Assembly (NCBI GenBank): GCA_051745935.1
Contig: JBNJEM010000040.1
Location: forward strand, 1 to 23,963
DNA: 23,963 nucleotides
Direction of reading: 5' to 3'
From: JBNJEM01 sp051745935
GTDB taxonomy: Bacteria > Planctomycetota > Planctomycetia > Pirellulales > Pirellulaceae
Both the position numbers and the translations under genes were made by a program. Position 1 is the stretch's first letter; each line of letters opens with the position of its first letter. Of this stretch, positions 1-7,843 are shown in pieces. Under the pieces are notes generated by a model, which was not told where the DNA came from, did not search any database, and worked only from the letters and a program-made list of their open reading frames with translations.

Positions 1-381
1 TTTTTAGGTCTCTTAGAGGTCCTTTCGTCTCAATACCGGCGAAACGAACGGCGCAACAATATGGATGGCAACGACTTGGAGTTTTTCCTCACCCCAGCCA
101 TGCACTGTCTTTGCGGAAATCGGGGGAGGGGGCCATGGATTTTGGGCAGTTTGGGCGAAGTTGAAAATCCCGCTTTTCGGAAACCGGTGTGCCTTCACCC
201 TATGTGTGTTGTGAGCAAGGCTTACAAAGCCTGCCAGACACGAGTCGGCAAAAAGGTTAACCGTTTTTTGGTTTCGTCCTATCGATCACCACTGAAAATC
301 TGGTATAGTCCGACGTAGGAGGGGGCCACCGGCCCCCTGCCAGAGAGCCAGCACAATACCGAGTCACCAACAAGAGAGTGA
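1..381. other. Gene-free leader region
   Basis: I see no convincing gene here. The short frames on both strands resemble no family and have no good ribosome binding site. The right part is the upstream region of the TerB-like gene. It has a TATAGT at 304-309 that could be a -10 box, but no clear -35 partner, so I do not call a promoter. Confidence 0.5.
321..337 (+). promoter_or_regulatory. Perfect G/C hairpin in the leader of the TerB-like gene
   Basis: GGGGGCC (321-327), a three-base loop and GGCCCCC (331-337) form a perfect 7-bp stem 44 bases before the start codon. No T-run follows, so it is not a standard intrinsic terminator. It could protect or structure the mRNA 5' end. The function is inferred only. 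Confidence 0.35.
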
Positions 382-777
382 ATGAACGTGGATGGGATGC
401 AAAAAGTTGAGGTGCTTCGCGCGGCCTGCTGCGTCGCCGGCGCGGACGGGGAAACGACAACGGAAGAACGCAAGATTTTGAAACATCTGGCCGACGACGT
501 CGGGGTCGGCGAAGTGTCGCTGGGAGCCATGATCGAACGTGCGGAAACGGACAAGGAATTTGAAAAAGAGCAGTTCCAGGTGCTTAAGGCCGACCCGCAT
601 GTGACCATGCAGGTTCTGTTCCGCATCGCGGTCACCGACGCCAAGCTCCACGGCGATGAATTGACAGTGCTCAAGAAACTGGCGCGGCGTTTGGAAGTCA
701 CGACGGAGCAGTTCAAACAATGGTACGAGGAAGCCGTCAACGAGTTCCGCCAAAACCAAGCCGGCACCGAGTCGTAG
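382..777 (+). CDS. TerB-like tellurite-resistance-family protein
   Basis: A 131-residue, wholly soluble, helical protein of the TerB-like fold. The first half carries the typical ADGETTTEERKIL segment (about residues 21-33), an acidic loop followed by a helix. The second half repeats the theme with TDAKLHGDEL (about 84-93). This pseudo-duplicated pattern of acidic loops, thought to bind metal, marks the TerB family. The family is linked to stress and tellurite phenotypes, but stand-alone copies are mostly uncharacterised. The ATG at 382 follows AAGAGAG at 372-378; Met6 is an alternative start. The gene converges on cysNC and has no co-directional neighbour, so nothing suggests a ter operon. 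The family call is fairly secure; the role is unknown. Confidence 0.75.
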   Translation: MNVDGMQKVEVLRAACCVAGADGETTTEERKILKHLADDVGVGEVSLGAMIERAETDKEFEKEQFQVLKADPHVTMQVLFRIAVTDAKLHGDELTVLKKLARRLEVTTEQFKQWYEEAVNEFRQNQAGTES

Positions 778-912
778 ACCAACTGCCTGCCCCGGCGGAC
801 CTGCAGACGCGTGATCGCGCGGCGTGTTCGTGCGAACAGCAGAGCATTACTGCCCAAGCCAAGACGGATAGGGGGAAGGCGAACCCACTAATGAGCAACG
901 CCCCGGGCGGCG

Positions 913-935
913 GTGATTATTGGATCACGTTTTTT
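913..935 (+). terminator. Possible intrinsic terminator for the TerB-like gene
   Basis: GTGAT (913-917) pairs with ATCAC (924-928) and is followed by a run of six T (930-935) on the + strand. It lies 135 bases beyond the TerB-like stop and overlaps the last codons of cysNC on the other strand. The stem is only 5 bp, so the call is weak. Confidence 0.3.
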
Positions 936-2854
936 CGAACAAGCAGATCCATGACATGGTCGACGCATTGGTCGAGCGGCATTTGATCGAGTCGCACGAC
1001 CAAGTCGGGGGTTGGGGGCGGGTCGTAGGGGGCGGAGACGCCGGGAAAGTTCGCGATCTCGCCCGAATCGGCTTTGGCGTATGCCCCCTCCTGATCTCGT
1101 TGCCGACAAGTCTCCAGGGGCGTGGCGACGTGCACGGTCAAGAACCGGTCTCGACCGACAGCCTCACGGGCCTTTTCCCGTACTTCCTCGCTCGGAGCCA
1201 CGAAGGCGGCCACGCAGATGAGCCCGGCGTCATTGATGATCTTGGCCACTTCGACGCTGCGTCGCAGATTCTCCGATCGTTCTTCAGCGGTGAATCCCAG
1301 ATCGCGGCTGATCCCTTGCCGCATGTTGCGTCCCGCCAGCACCACGGAGGCTTGTCCCGCGTCGAACAGACGCCGTTCCAGCGCGTACGCGATCGAGGTT
1401 TTTCCGGACGCGGTGAGGCCCGTGAACAGAATCGTAACCGGATGCTGGCCAAAGCGTGCCACGCGTTCCCGGGCCGTCACTTTACTGGTTTCCGCCAACT
1501 CGATCTTGGCGATGGATTCATCTTCCCAGTGGTCGACGCGATCCTGGCCTGTTTTTCGAGCTAGAATGATGCCGGCCCCGACCGTGTGGTTGGTCATGCG
1601 ATCGATGATGATGATCGCGCCAGTGTACCGATTGCGGCGGTAGTTATCGTAGGCGATCGGCTGGCTCAACGTCACGCCGCAGCGTCCGATTTCGTTCAGA
1701 TGCAACGTTTCATGTTCTTGCCGATGTAACGTATTCACATCGACCTGGTAACGAAGTGTGTTGATGGCGCCGGTGACCATCTTTGTCGTATGCTTGAAGA
1801 TGTACGGTTTGCCAATGACCAGCGGGTTTTCCGACATCCAGACGACCATGCAATCGAACCGTGGTTCAACTTGCGGGACATTCCCGGGCCGAACGAGCAT
1901 ATCGCCGCGGCTGACGTCGATCTCGTCTTCCAAGGTCAAGGTGATGGACTGGGGCGTAAACGCTTCTTTCTGGTTTCCATCAAACGCGACAATGGACTTG
2001 ACGCGGCTGGATTTGCGTGACGGCAAAGCCAGCACCTCATCGCCTTCGCGAATGATGCCCGAGGCGATGGTGCCGCAGAACCCCCGAAAATTCAGGTCGG
2101 GTCGGTTCACCAATTGCACCGGAAAACGAAAATCCTCCAGATTCCGATCCGAGCCGATGTAAACGGTTTCCAGGAAGTTCAAGAGGGTACTTCCCTGGTA
2201 CCACGGCATGGCCTCACTGGGATCAACGACATTGTCTCCCTTTAGCGCCGAAATCGGGATGAAATGCAAGTCGGGCAGTTCAAGTCTCGCCGCGAAATCC
2301 CTGTAATCTTCCCTGATCCGCTCGAAAACCTCCTGGCTATAATCAACCAGGTCCATCTTGTTCACCGCCACCAGAACGTGTTTGATCCCGAGCAGCGATG
2401 TGATGAACGAATGTCGTTTCGTCTGGGTCAGCACGCCATATCGGGCATCGATCAGAATAATGGCTAGATTCGCGGTTGAAGCGCCAGTGGCCATGTTGCG
2501 GGTATACTGTTCGTGACCGGGCGTGTCCGCAATGATGAATTTGCGATTGGCCGTCGAGAAATATCGATAGGCGACGTCAATCGTAATGCCTTGTTCCCGT
2601 TCGGCCTTCAAGCCATCGGTCAAAAGGGCGGGATCGAATTGCCCGCCCGTGGTGCCATGCACCCGGGAATCCTGTTGAACCGACGCCAATTGGTCCTCAT
2701 AAATCATTTTTGAGTCATACAGGAGACGGCCGATGAGGGTGCTTTTGCCGTCGTCCACGCTACCGCAGGTGAGAAACCGTAACAGCTCCTTGTTCTCATG
2801 CTGTTTGAGATAGGCATGAATATCGGTCGCGATGAGATTTGATTGATGCGACAT
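917..2854 (-). CDS. cysNC: Bifunctional sulfate adenylyltransferase large subunit / APS kinase
   Basis: A 645-residue fusion that makes adenylylsulfate (with CysD, driven by GTP) and phosphorylates it to PAPS in assimilatory sulfate reduction. The N-terminal GTPase is complete: G1 GSVDDGKST (31-39), G3 DTPGH (110-114), G4 NKMD (165-168) and G5 SALKGDN (202-208), then EF-Tu-like beta-barrel domains to about 440. The CysC kinase domain (about 468-645) has a Walker A GLTASGKT (479-486), the RDLGF segment (517-521) and GEIANFPGVSAPY (598-610). The usual DGDNxR substrate motif reads AGRNMR (507-512), so both Asp are missing; kinase activity is therefore less certain than the GTPase/ATPS part. It lies 115 bp downstream of cysD on the same strand, as in cysDN operons. 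The ribosome binding site before the ATG is weak. Confidence 0.95.
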   Translation of the reverse strand: MSHQSNLIATDIHAYLKQHENKELLRFLTCGSVDDGKSTLIGRLLYDSKMIYEDQLASVQQDSRVHGTTGGQFDPALLTDGLKAEREQGITIDVAYRYFSTANRKFIIADTPGHEQYTRNMATGASTANLAIILIDARYGVLTQTKRHSFITSLLGIKHVLVAVNKMDLVDYSQEVFERIREDYRDFAARLELPDLHFIPISALKGDNVVDPSEAMPWYQGSTLLNFLETVYIGSDRNLEDFRFPVQLVNRPDLNFRGFCGTIASGIIREGDEVLALPSRKSSRVKSIVAFDGNQKEAFTPQSITLTLEDEIDVSRGDMLVRPGNVPQVEPRFDCMVVWMSENPLVIGKPYIFKHTTKMVTGAINTLRYQVDVNTLHRQEHETLHLNEIGRCGVTLSQPIAYDNYRRNRYTGAIIIIDRMTNHTVGAGIILARKTGQDRVDHWEDESIAKIELAETSKVTARERVARFGQHPVTILFTGLTASGKTSIAYALERRLFDAGQASVVLAGRNMRQGISRDLGFTAEERSENLRRSVEVAKIINDAGLICVAAFVAPSEEVREKAREAVGRDRFLTVHVATPLETCRQRDQEGAYAKADSGEIANFPGVSAPYDPPPTPDLVVRLDQMPLDQCVDHVMDLLVRKNVIQ

Positions 2855-2969
2855 GGCTCTGAATCGCTTGTGGTAATTCCTGGGTTCGATGGACCCGATG
2901 GCCGGCCGTTGCGTTTTCCACCCCGGCCAAACCGGGCCCGCTCGGTGGATACCGCCCCATCATGGCGGA

Positions 2970-3881
2970 TCAGAAGTATCCCCGCTTCTTCTTTTCTTCC
3001 ATTCCCGCGCCCCCTTCGTCTTGATCGATCACTCGACCCTGTCGCTCGGATGTCTTAGTCAACAACATCTCCTGGATAATATCGGGAAGGGTCGCGGCGT
3101 TGGACTCCACGGCGCCGGTGAGGGGATAGCAGCCCAGGGTGCGAAAACGGACGTGTTTCAGCTGAGGGGTCTCGCCGGGCCGCAACGTGAGCCGGTCATC
3201 ATCGACCAAAATCAGCGCGCCGTCCCGTTCAACCACCGGACGTTCAGCGGCAAAATACAGTGGCACGATCGGGATCCGCTCCAAATGAATGTACTGCCAA
3301 ACATCCAGTTCCGTCCAATTCGAAAGCGGGAACACGCGAATGCTTTCTCCTTTATTAACTTTCGAATTGTAGAGGTTCCACAACTCGGGCCGCTGATTCT
3401 TGGGGTCCCAGGCGTGATGGGCGTTCCGGAACGAATAGACCCGTTCCTTGGCGCGTGATTTTTCCTCATCACGTCTCGCTCCTCCAAAAGCCGCGTCGAA
3501 CTGGTACTTATTCAGCGCCTGCTTCAAGGCGTCCGTTTTCATCACTTCCGTGTGCTTTTCGCTGTCGTCCAGCGGATGAATACCGAGCTTGCGACCTTCT
3601 TCGTTGATGTAGACGACCAGATCCAGCCCCAGCTCCTTCCGGGCATAGTTTTCGCGAAACTCGATCATTTCACGAAATTTCCACGTCGAATCAATGTGCA
3701 GCAGCGGAAACGGCGGCTTGGCCGGATAGAACGCTTTCCGGGCCAGCTGAACCATCACCGAAGAATCCTTGCCAATCGAATACAGCATCACCGGGTTGCT
3801 GAACTCGACCGCCACTTCCCGGATAATGTGGATACTCTCCGCCTCAAGCTGCCTCAGGTGTGTTAGGTTATAGCTCGACAT
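2970..3881 (-). CDS. cysD: Sulfate adenylyltransferase subunit 2
   Basis: A 303-residue protein, essentially the same length as E. coli CysD. It forms the ATP sulfurylase catalytic subunit, joining sulfate to AMP from ATP in the cytoplasm while its partner CysN hydrolyses GTP. The PP-loop signature SIGKDSS is at 35-41, the FGGARRDEEKSRAKER block is at 132-147, and the LSNWTELDVWQYI segment is at 186-198. The tail ends in KKKRGYF, also typical of CysD. It is the first gene of a two-gene - strand unit with cysNC. No cysH or sulfate transporter is inside the window. Confidence 0.96.
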   Translation of the reverse strand: MSSYNLTHLRQLEAESIHIIREVAVEFSNPVMLYSIGKDSSVMVQLARKAFYPAKPPFPLLHIDSTWKFREMIEFRENYARKELGLDLVVYINEEGRKLGIHPLDDSEKHTEVMKTDALKQALNKYQFDAAFGGARRDEEKSRAKERVYSFRNAHHAWDPKNQRPELWNLYNSKVNKGESIRVFPLSNWTELDVWQYIHLERIPIVPLYFAAERPVVERDGALILVDDDRLTLRPGETPQLKHVRFRTLGCYPLTGAVESNAATLPDIIQEMLLTKTSERQGRVIDQDEGGAGMEEKKKRGYF

Positions 3882-3946
3882 CGGCTGCCATCACTTCCCA
3901 ATACGTGGGCCTCCGGGCGAACATCACGCCCCCCCCTTCGTTCCAC

Positions 3947-3985
3947 AATCCCGTCGCGTAGTCCCGTCACACAGTCCCGTCACGG
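3947..3985. repeat. Three tandem 13-bp units
   Basis: Three head-to-tail units at 3947-3959, 3960-3972 and 3973-3985 share the core TCCCGTC. The second and third match at 11 of 13 bases (agtcccgtcac in both). They lie between rsmG and cysD, upstream of cysD in its reading direction. They could be operator sites or a small slippage array. Confidence 0.5.
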
Positions 3986-4054
3986 GCGCGGCCTTCCGAC
4001 CGTTGCCACTCATCCCCTCCGATGGGAGTAGTTTAGGGCATGTCCCGTTGCTAC

Positions 4055-4717
4055 TCAATCGGACCGTGTTCTGGAGGGTGTGAGCTGCACAATCACGCTG
4101 CTGGACGAGGTGCCACTCATGGGGTATTCCGCCACGCGACGCAGCTCCAACCCCTTCAGTACCCCGCGTTCCCGCGCCGCGGCCCGTTCCTCCAGCCAGC
4201 GGGGGCCTTTGATCAACAACAAACGTGAAATCGAATGCCAATAGGGTTCAAACCATGTGCAAACCTTCCACAGTGGTCCGATCGCTCGAGCGACCAAAGC
4301 GTCAAAGCCAAACTCTTCCAGCAGGCCTTCCGCCCGGCCATGGTGCACGGCGGTGGGAAGCCCCAGCTCGGCAACCATCCGGTCCAAAACCTTGGCTTTT
4401 TTGCCGACCGACTCGCACAAGCATAGGTCAAGATCGGGTCGCAAAATGGCCAGCACGATTCCAGGGACTCCTCCACCGCTGCCCACGTCGAGCACTTGTT
4501 CGCCCGTTCCTAATAATCGGGACAGCTGGAGGCTATCCACGATATCCCGGCTGGCAAACGTTCGAAAATCAGTGTGCCGCGTCAAGTTCAGCTGTTCGTT
4601 CCAGTGCCAGAGCAAGCCCCGGTACCGATCCAGCTGATCCCGTTGCTCGAGGGGCAGTTGCAAGTCCAGCTCGTCCAAAGCGGCACTCAGGGACGAAGGC
4701 GCGGGCGGGTCGGTCAT
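4055..4717 (-). CDS. rsmG: 16S rRNA (guanine-527-N7) methyltransferase
   Basis: A 220-residue SAM-dependent enzyme of the RsmG/GidB family, which methylates G527 in the 530 loop of 16S rRNA; in other bacteria its loss gives low-level streptomycin resistance. Evidence is the N-terminal LNLT segment, then RDIVDSL and the SAM-binding VLDVGSGGGVPGI motif, all in RsmG order, and a standard family length. I place the start at the ATG at 4717 because GGGAGA lies just upstream. The longer frame from 4759 adds 14 residues with no ribosome binding site. It stands alone, without the mnmG/parAB neighbours often seen elsewhere. Coding potential stops near the tandem repeat before cysD. Confidence 0.92.
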   Translation of the reverse strand: MTDPPAPSSLSAALDELDLQLPLEQRDQLDRYRGLLWHWNEQLNLTRHTDFRTFASRDIVDSLQLSRLLGTGEQVLDVGSGGGVPGIVLAILRPDLDLCLCESVGKKAKVLDRMVAELGLPTAVHHGRAEGLLEEFGFDALVARAIGPLWKVCTWFEPYWHSISRLLLIKGPRWLEERAAARERGVLKGLELRRVAEYPMSGTSSSSVIVQLTPSRTRSD

Positions 4718-5351
4718 ATGTCTCCCATCATCGGAAACGATGCACATAGGATGCGGCATGTCAAGTGTAAACAGTAGGGTAGAGTCGGCGGCGTGACTAG
4801 ACGGATTCTGGTGGTAAAATGCGCCGATTGTAGCGATTTTCTCGATTCTCCCGTCTGTGACGTCGATATGTACCTCTGGACGCGGCTCACCTCGCGTCGC
4901 GAACTCCGCCGCATCGTGCCCGGGCTCTTTTTCATCACTGGGCCCCGCCGGCGCGCGCCGAGATGGGTGAGGCCAACCAATACGTTTGCTGGTGCTTTAT
5001 CACGGCTTGATTTTAGAGCCTATCCAAAAACCGTCTGGGGAGAGGGGGACAGGCACGTCTTGCTCCGAACACTTAGCAAAATGAGTCGGTCCCCGACGGT
5101 TCTTGGATGGACTCGAAGGGTTGAGCAGGACGCGCTCCGCTCGTGCCACCTTGTCCGGTAGGGGAACCGACACCGGGGATTCGGCGCCCCCAAAACATTG
5201 GCCGTGACGAAGCACAAGCCATTGAGAAGCACGCCGCTGGTGGGCACCCGTGAGGCGACGCGCGAGGGGGATGTACTGCACCACGTCCCCGGCGTTCATA
5301 CGGAAAATGCTTGACCACATATGTTTTGTGATCGTGTGGAGTACATGTAGC
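4718..5351. other. Intergenic region holding an inverted-repeat element
   Basis: About 630 bp between divergent rsmG (-) and the lipoprotein gene (+). Open frames exist on both strands (for example 4793-5161 +) but show no family resemblance, good start or plausible composition. The recognisable content is the inverted-repeat element at 5024-5106. Promoters for both flanking genes are expected here, but I could not pick clear -35/-10 pairs. Confidence 0.5.
5024..5106. repeat. 83-bp inverted-repeat element (REP/MITE-like)
   Basis: The left arm is CCAAAAACCGTC (5024-5035) plus GGGGAC (5045-5050). The right arm is GTCCCC (5089-5094) plus GACGGTTCTTGG (5095-5106). The outer arms match at 11 of 12 bases and the inner arms are perfect; a 9-base bulge sits on the left side only. 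The GGGGACAGGC start and GTCCCC end resemble repeats I associate with REP-type transposases in planctomycetes, but no transposase gene is nearby. It could instead be a structured RNA. Confidence 0.55.
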
Positions 5352-6101
5352 ATGAGAAATTCTGCAACGACGCTGGCGGGGCTCGGAGTGGCATGTCTGG
5401 CATTGGCTGGCTGCGTCGCCCCTCAAGCGTGTTATCGCGATTACGGCTCTGGCGAGCCACCTGTCGCGGTCGGCGGCTTTCCAGAACCCGGCATGGCCGG
5501 ATGTGCCGATTGTGGGCCAACCGCCGCCACTGGCGGCCCTTGCGCGGCCCCCGAACTCTTTCCGGGACGTCCGCTATTGAACCTGCTGCGCGGCATCGTG
5601 ACCTGCGGCGCGGGATGCGGCCGAGTCTACTACGGCGAATGGCAGTACGATCCGCCCGACGCCTGTGATCCCTGCAACAACCATGGGGACTTCGTGGGCC
5701 CAACCCCTTGCGGCCCCTCATGTTGGCAGAATTTATGGCGAGGCATTCACGGCGTGCGATGCGGCGTGGGCGGTGCAGAGGGAGCCTGCCTCGAAGAAAG
5801 TTGCATGGAGGGGGTCGAAGGAGGCTGCATGGAGGGGTGCGGGACCGGTTGTGCTCCCCAACCTGCGATGGAACCAAACATCGACTATAATGAGTCGGGG
5901 GGCCAGCCGTCGATCATGCTCGATGGTGAACCGTTGGAGTGGGATCAACCCGCGTCGCCGTCGTTTGATTCGGCGCCCATGGAACAAATGATGCCAGAGC
6001 CGCAGCCGGAAGACAAATCGGCGGGGCCGTTGCGGCGTCGATCCCGGGTGGCGTCCGAACCCCGGGACCGGAGCTGTTTGGTGCGACCTCGGAATCGATA
6101 A
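5352..6101 (+). CDS. Cysteine-rich predicted lipoprotein
   Basis: A 249-residue protein with a type II signal peptide: MRNS, a hydrophobic stretch, then lipobox LALAGC with the lipidated Cys at 21. It holds about 19 Cys, many as CxxC or GC pairs, mostly before residue 170. The block GCGRVYYGEWQYDPP, followed soon after by DPC, resembles a family of secreted proteins I associate with planctomycetes; no function is known. A Met/Glu/Gly/Cys segment (EESCMEGVEGGCMEGC) looks like a small internal repeat. The C-terminal 80 residues are acidic and Pro-rich, then basic. The ATG at 5352 fits the signal peptide; upstream in-frame starts would spoil it. The stop overlaps the next start by one base (TAATG), implying translational coupling with the DNA glycosylase. 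Confidence 0.75.
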   Translation: MRNSATTLAGLGVACLALAGCVAPQACYRDYGSGEPPVAVGGFPEPGMAGCADCGPTAATGGPCAAPELFPGRPLLNLLRGIVTCGAGCGRVYYGEWQYDPPDACDPCNNHGDFVGPTPCGPSCWQNLWRGIHGVRCGVGGAEGACLEESCMEGVEGGCMEGCGTGCAPQPAMEPNIDYNESGGQPSIMLDGEPLEWDQPASPSFDSAPMEQMMPEPQPEDKSAGPLRRRSRVASEPRDRSCLVRPRNR

Positions 6102-6718
6102 TGCCTGTTCTTGCCAGCGAATTCTACGAACGCCATACCACGCAAGTCGCCGAAGCGCTCCTTGGGAAGCGTTTGGTGCGTCGCGCCCGCGATGGAACCA
6201 CGGTCGGCCGCATTGTGGAGGTGGAGGCGTATCTGCACGAACAGGATTCGGCATGTCACGCGGCCCGGGGGTTTACGCCGGGCAACGCGGCCATGTTCGG
6301 CCCGGCGGGCCGTGCCTATGTCTATCCGATCCATTCCCGCTATTGTTTTAACGCCGTCACTCTACGGCGAGGTTATCCGTGTGCCGTGTTGATTCGAGCG
6401 GTGGAGCCGCTGGATGGGATCCCGTTAATGCAACAACGGCGCGGGCGGACCTGGTTGGCTGATTTGGCTCGTGGTCCCGCTCGACTTTGCCAAGCCTTTG
6501 CCATCGATGGCCAGCTGAACCATTGGGACCTGACTCGCGGTCGGCGGTTGTGGATTGACGACGAACTCGCACAGCCCGCCAACTGGAATATTGCCACCTC
6601 GGCCCGGATAGGCGTCAGCGCGGCTCAACACCTTCACCTCCGCTACTACGTGGTGGATAGCCCCTTTGTCAGTGGTCCCCGAAGGCTCAACACGCCCGTT
6701 AAAGAATCAGCGGGTTGA
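6101..6718 (+). CDS. Alkyladenine (3-methyladenine) DNA glycosylase, AAG/MPG family
   Basis: A 205-residue base-excision repair enzyme that removes alkylated purines from DNA. The catalytic Glu is in EVEAYL (Glu42) and the base-stacking Tyr44 and His53 of the human enzyme (Tyr127, His136) are present. Further family landmarks are GNAAMFGPAGRAYVY (61-75), AVLIRAVEPLDG (95-106), RGPARLCQAFAIDG (124-137), ARIGV (168-172) and DSPFVSGP (186-193). The usual IYGMxYCxN loop, which carries the intercalating Tyr162 of human AAG, reads IHSRYCFN here, one residue shorter. Either this is a distinct subfamily or lesion recognition differs. It starts inside the stop of the lipoprotein gene, so the two are likely co-translated although functionally unrelated. 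Confidence 0.9.
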   Translation: MPVLASEFYERHTTQVAEALLGKRLVRRARDGTTVGRIVEVEAYLHEQDSACHAARGFTPGNAAMFGPAGRAYVYPIHSRYCFNAVTLRRGYPCAVLIRAVEPLDGIPLMQQRRGRTWLADLARGPARLCQAFAIDGQLNHWDLTRGRRLWIDDELAQPANWNIATSARIGVSAAQHLHLRYYVVDSPFVSGPRRLNTPVKESAG

Positions 6719-6777
6719 AAGCGGACCCCTGGGAAACAAATCCATCCTATTTGCATCAATCCCGGGATGTCTTGAAC

Positions 6778-7320
6778 ATGAACATGCCGTTCTCCATGAT
6801 CCCCATCGCGGCGACAGCCTTGGATACGGTGGTCGAAGGCGTCACCCACGTGGTCCGGAATAGCCCGGCGTTTTCCGACTTATTTCACCATTCACCGACA
6901 TCTCCAGAACACGCGGAAGGCTCCTCCGGGGAAGCGAGCGGCGCTGAAGCCGGCTCCGATCAAACCGAGCTTGGACGGTACATTCAACGGACGGCGTTGC
7001 GGCAGCAGTTCGAAACGCTGCGAGAGGCCGTTCATCAACGTCTGGTGCAGCGTTTTGCTCAGCGCGGCATTGAGCTGGGGGAGCCGGCTGTACTCGAGGT
7101 CCATTCCAGCGGCCAGGTGCTGGAAACAGGTGGGCATTGGGATCGAGCCAAAATCGAGCACGTCCTGCAATCCGACGCTAAATTACAAGGCGACGTGGCA
7201 CAGCTCGTCAGACTTGGCAACGCGCTTCGAGGTACTCGGACCGCCGGCACCCAGCCGGCCGCGCCAGGCACGTCTCGCTTGGTCGTGAGCGAAAGCGAAG
7301 CGCTTTTTCAGGTTATCTGA
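6778..7320 (+). CDS. Hypothetical protein
   Basis: About 180 residues, not assigned to a family. The N-terminus (MNMPFSMIPIAATALDTVV) is mildly hydrophobic but not a clear signal peptide. Residues about 40-65 are a Ser/Glu/Gly-rich linker. The rest is mainly helical and charged, with an EVHSSGQVLETGGHW segment that looks like a beta hairpin. The start is uncertain: ATG at 6778 (GGGATG about 8 bases before), ATG at 6784, or a TTG at 6715 that overlaps the glycosylase stop. It is the last gene of the + strand cluster and converges on the DUF1844 gene. Confidence 0.55.
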   Translation: MNMPFSMIPIAATALDTVVEGVTHVVRNSPAFSDLFHHSPTSPEHAEGSSGEASGAEAGSDQTELGRYIQRTALRQQFETLREAVHQRLVQRFAQRGIELGEPAVLEVHSSGQVLETGGHWDRAKIEHVLQSDAKLQGDVAQLVRLGNALRGTRTAGTQPAAPGTSRLVVSESEALFQVI

Positions 7321-7323
7321 TTT

Positions 7324-7336
7324 CCAGGTGGCCTGG
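7324..7336. terminator. Small hairpin between convergent genes
   Basis: CCAGG (7324-7328), loop TGG and CCTGG (7332-7336) form a perfect 5-bp hairpin four bases after the hypothetical protein stop, followed by CTTT. Its place between two convergent genes suits a terminator, but the stem is short and the T-run poor. Confidence 0.3.
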
Positions 7337-7366
7337 CTTTCCCGTTTGCCTGACGCGTTCCCAGCC

Positions 7367-7825
7367 CTACGGCAGCTCGATGGAGCTGTTCGGCTTTTGT
7401 TCCGTCTGGCTCTGAGTGCCTGCTTTGCTTTGCGTGTCCACGTACAGCATCCGCAATTGGTGCAAGACGCCTGAAAGCATCCCGGATTCCTGGGGGGTCA
7501 AATTGCCCTTTGTCTTTTCTTCAAGCACGTCCAGCGTGTCGATGAAGTGTTTCGCCAACGTCAGGTCGACACTGGGTTGTTGGCCATCAGGGGTGGGCAT
7601 TTGCCCCAGGGCGAGCGTGGCTTGGGTAGCCAGCGTCGTTACCAGCATGGAGAATGACGCCTCGGGTATTTGCTGCTGGTTCCGCGAACCGGCGCCCTGG
7701 CTCTGATCGCCGTCCATTTGTTGAAACGCTTCTTTTTCGGCGTGGACTTGATTCTTCCAATCCTCGTCGACGTGAAGCTTGGACTCGTTTTCCGCTTGTG
7801 GTTTTTCGGGTGTTGGATCACTCAT
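7367..7825 (-). CDS. DUF1844 domain protein
   Basis: A 152-residue protein. After a charged, disordered N-terminal 55 residues rich in Gln, Glu and Lys, the DUF1844 signature appears: PEASFSMLVTTLATQA (54-69), ALGQMP, LAKHFIDTLDVLEEKTKGNL (89-108) and MLYVDTQSK near the end. DUF1844 proteins are small and of unknown function, and I associate them with planctomycetes and some deltaproteobacteria. The ATG at 7825 has AAAGGTG six bases upstream and lies 18 bases after the pyrG stop, so it is almost certainly co-transcribed with pyrG. The tail after residue 135 is low-complexity. Confidence 0.82.
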   Translation of the reverse strand: MSDPTPEKPQAENESKLHVDEDWKNQVHAEKEAFQQMDGDQSQGAGSRNQQQIPEASFSMLVTTLATQATLALGQMPTPDGQQPSVDLTLAKHFIDTLDVLEEKTKGNLTPQESGMLSGVLHQLRMLYVDTQSKAGTQSQTEQKPNSSIELP

Positions 7826-7843
7826 TGTCGCACCTTTCCAATG

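Noticed and set aside
4793..5161. A 122-codon frame starting with GTG
   Set aside because: It runs through the inverted-repeat element at 5024-5106, has no recognisable motif and lacks a clear ribosome binding site.
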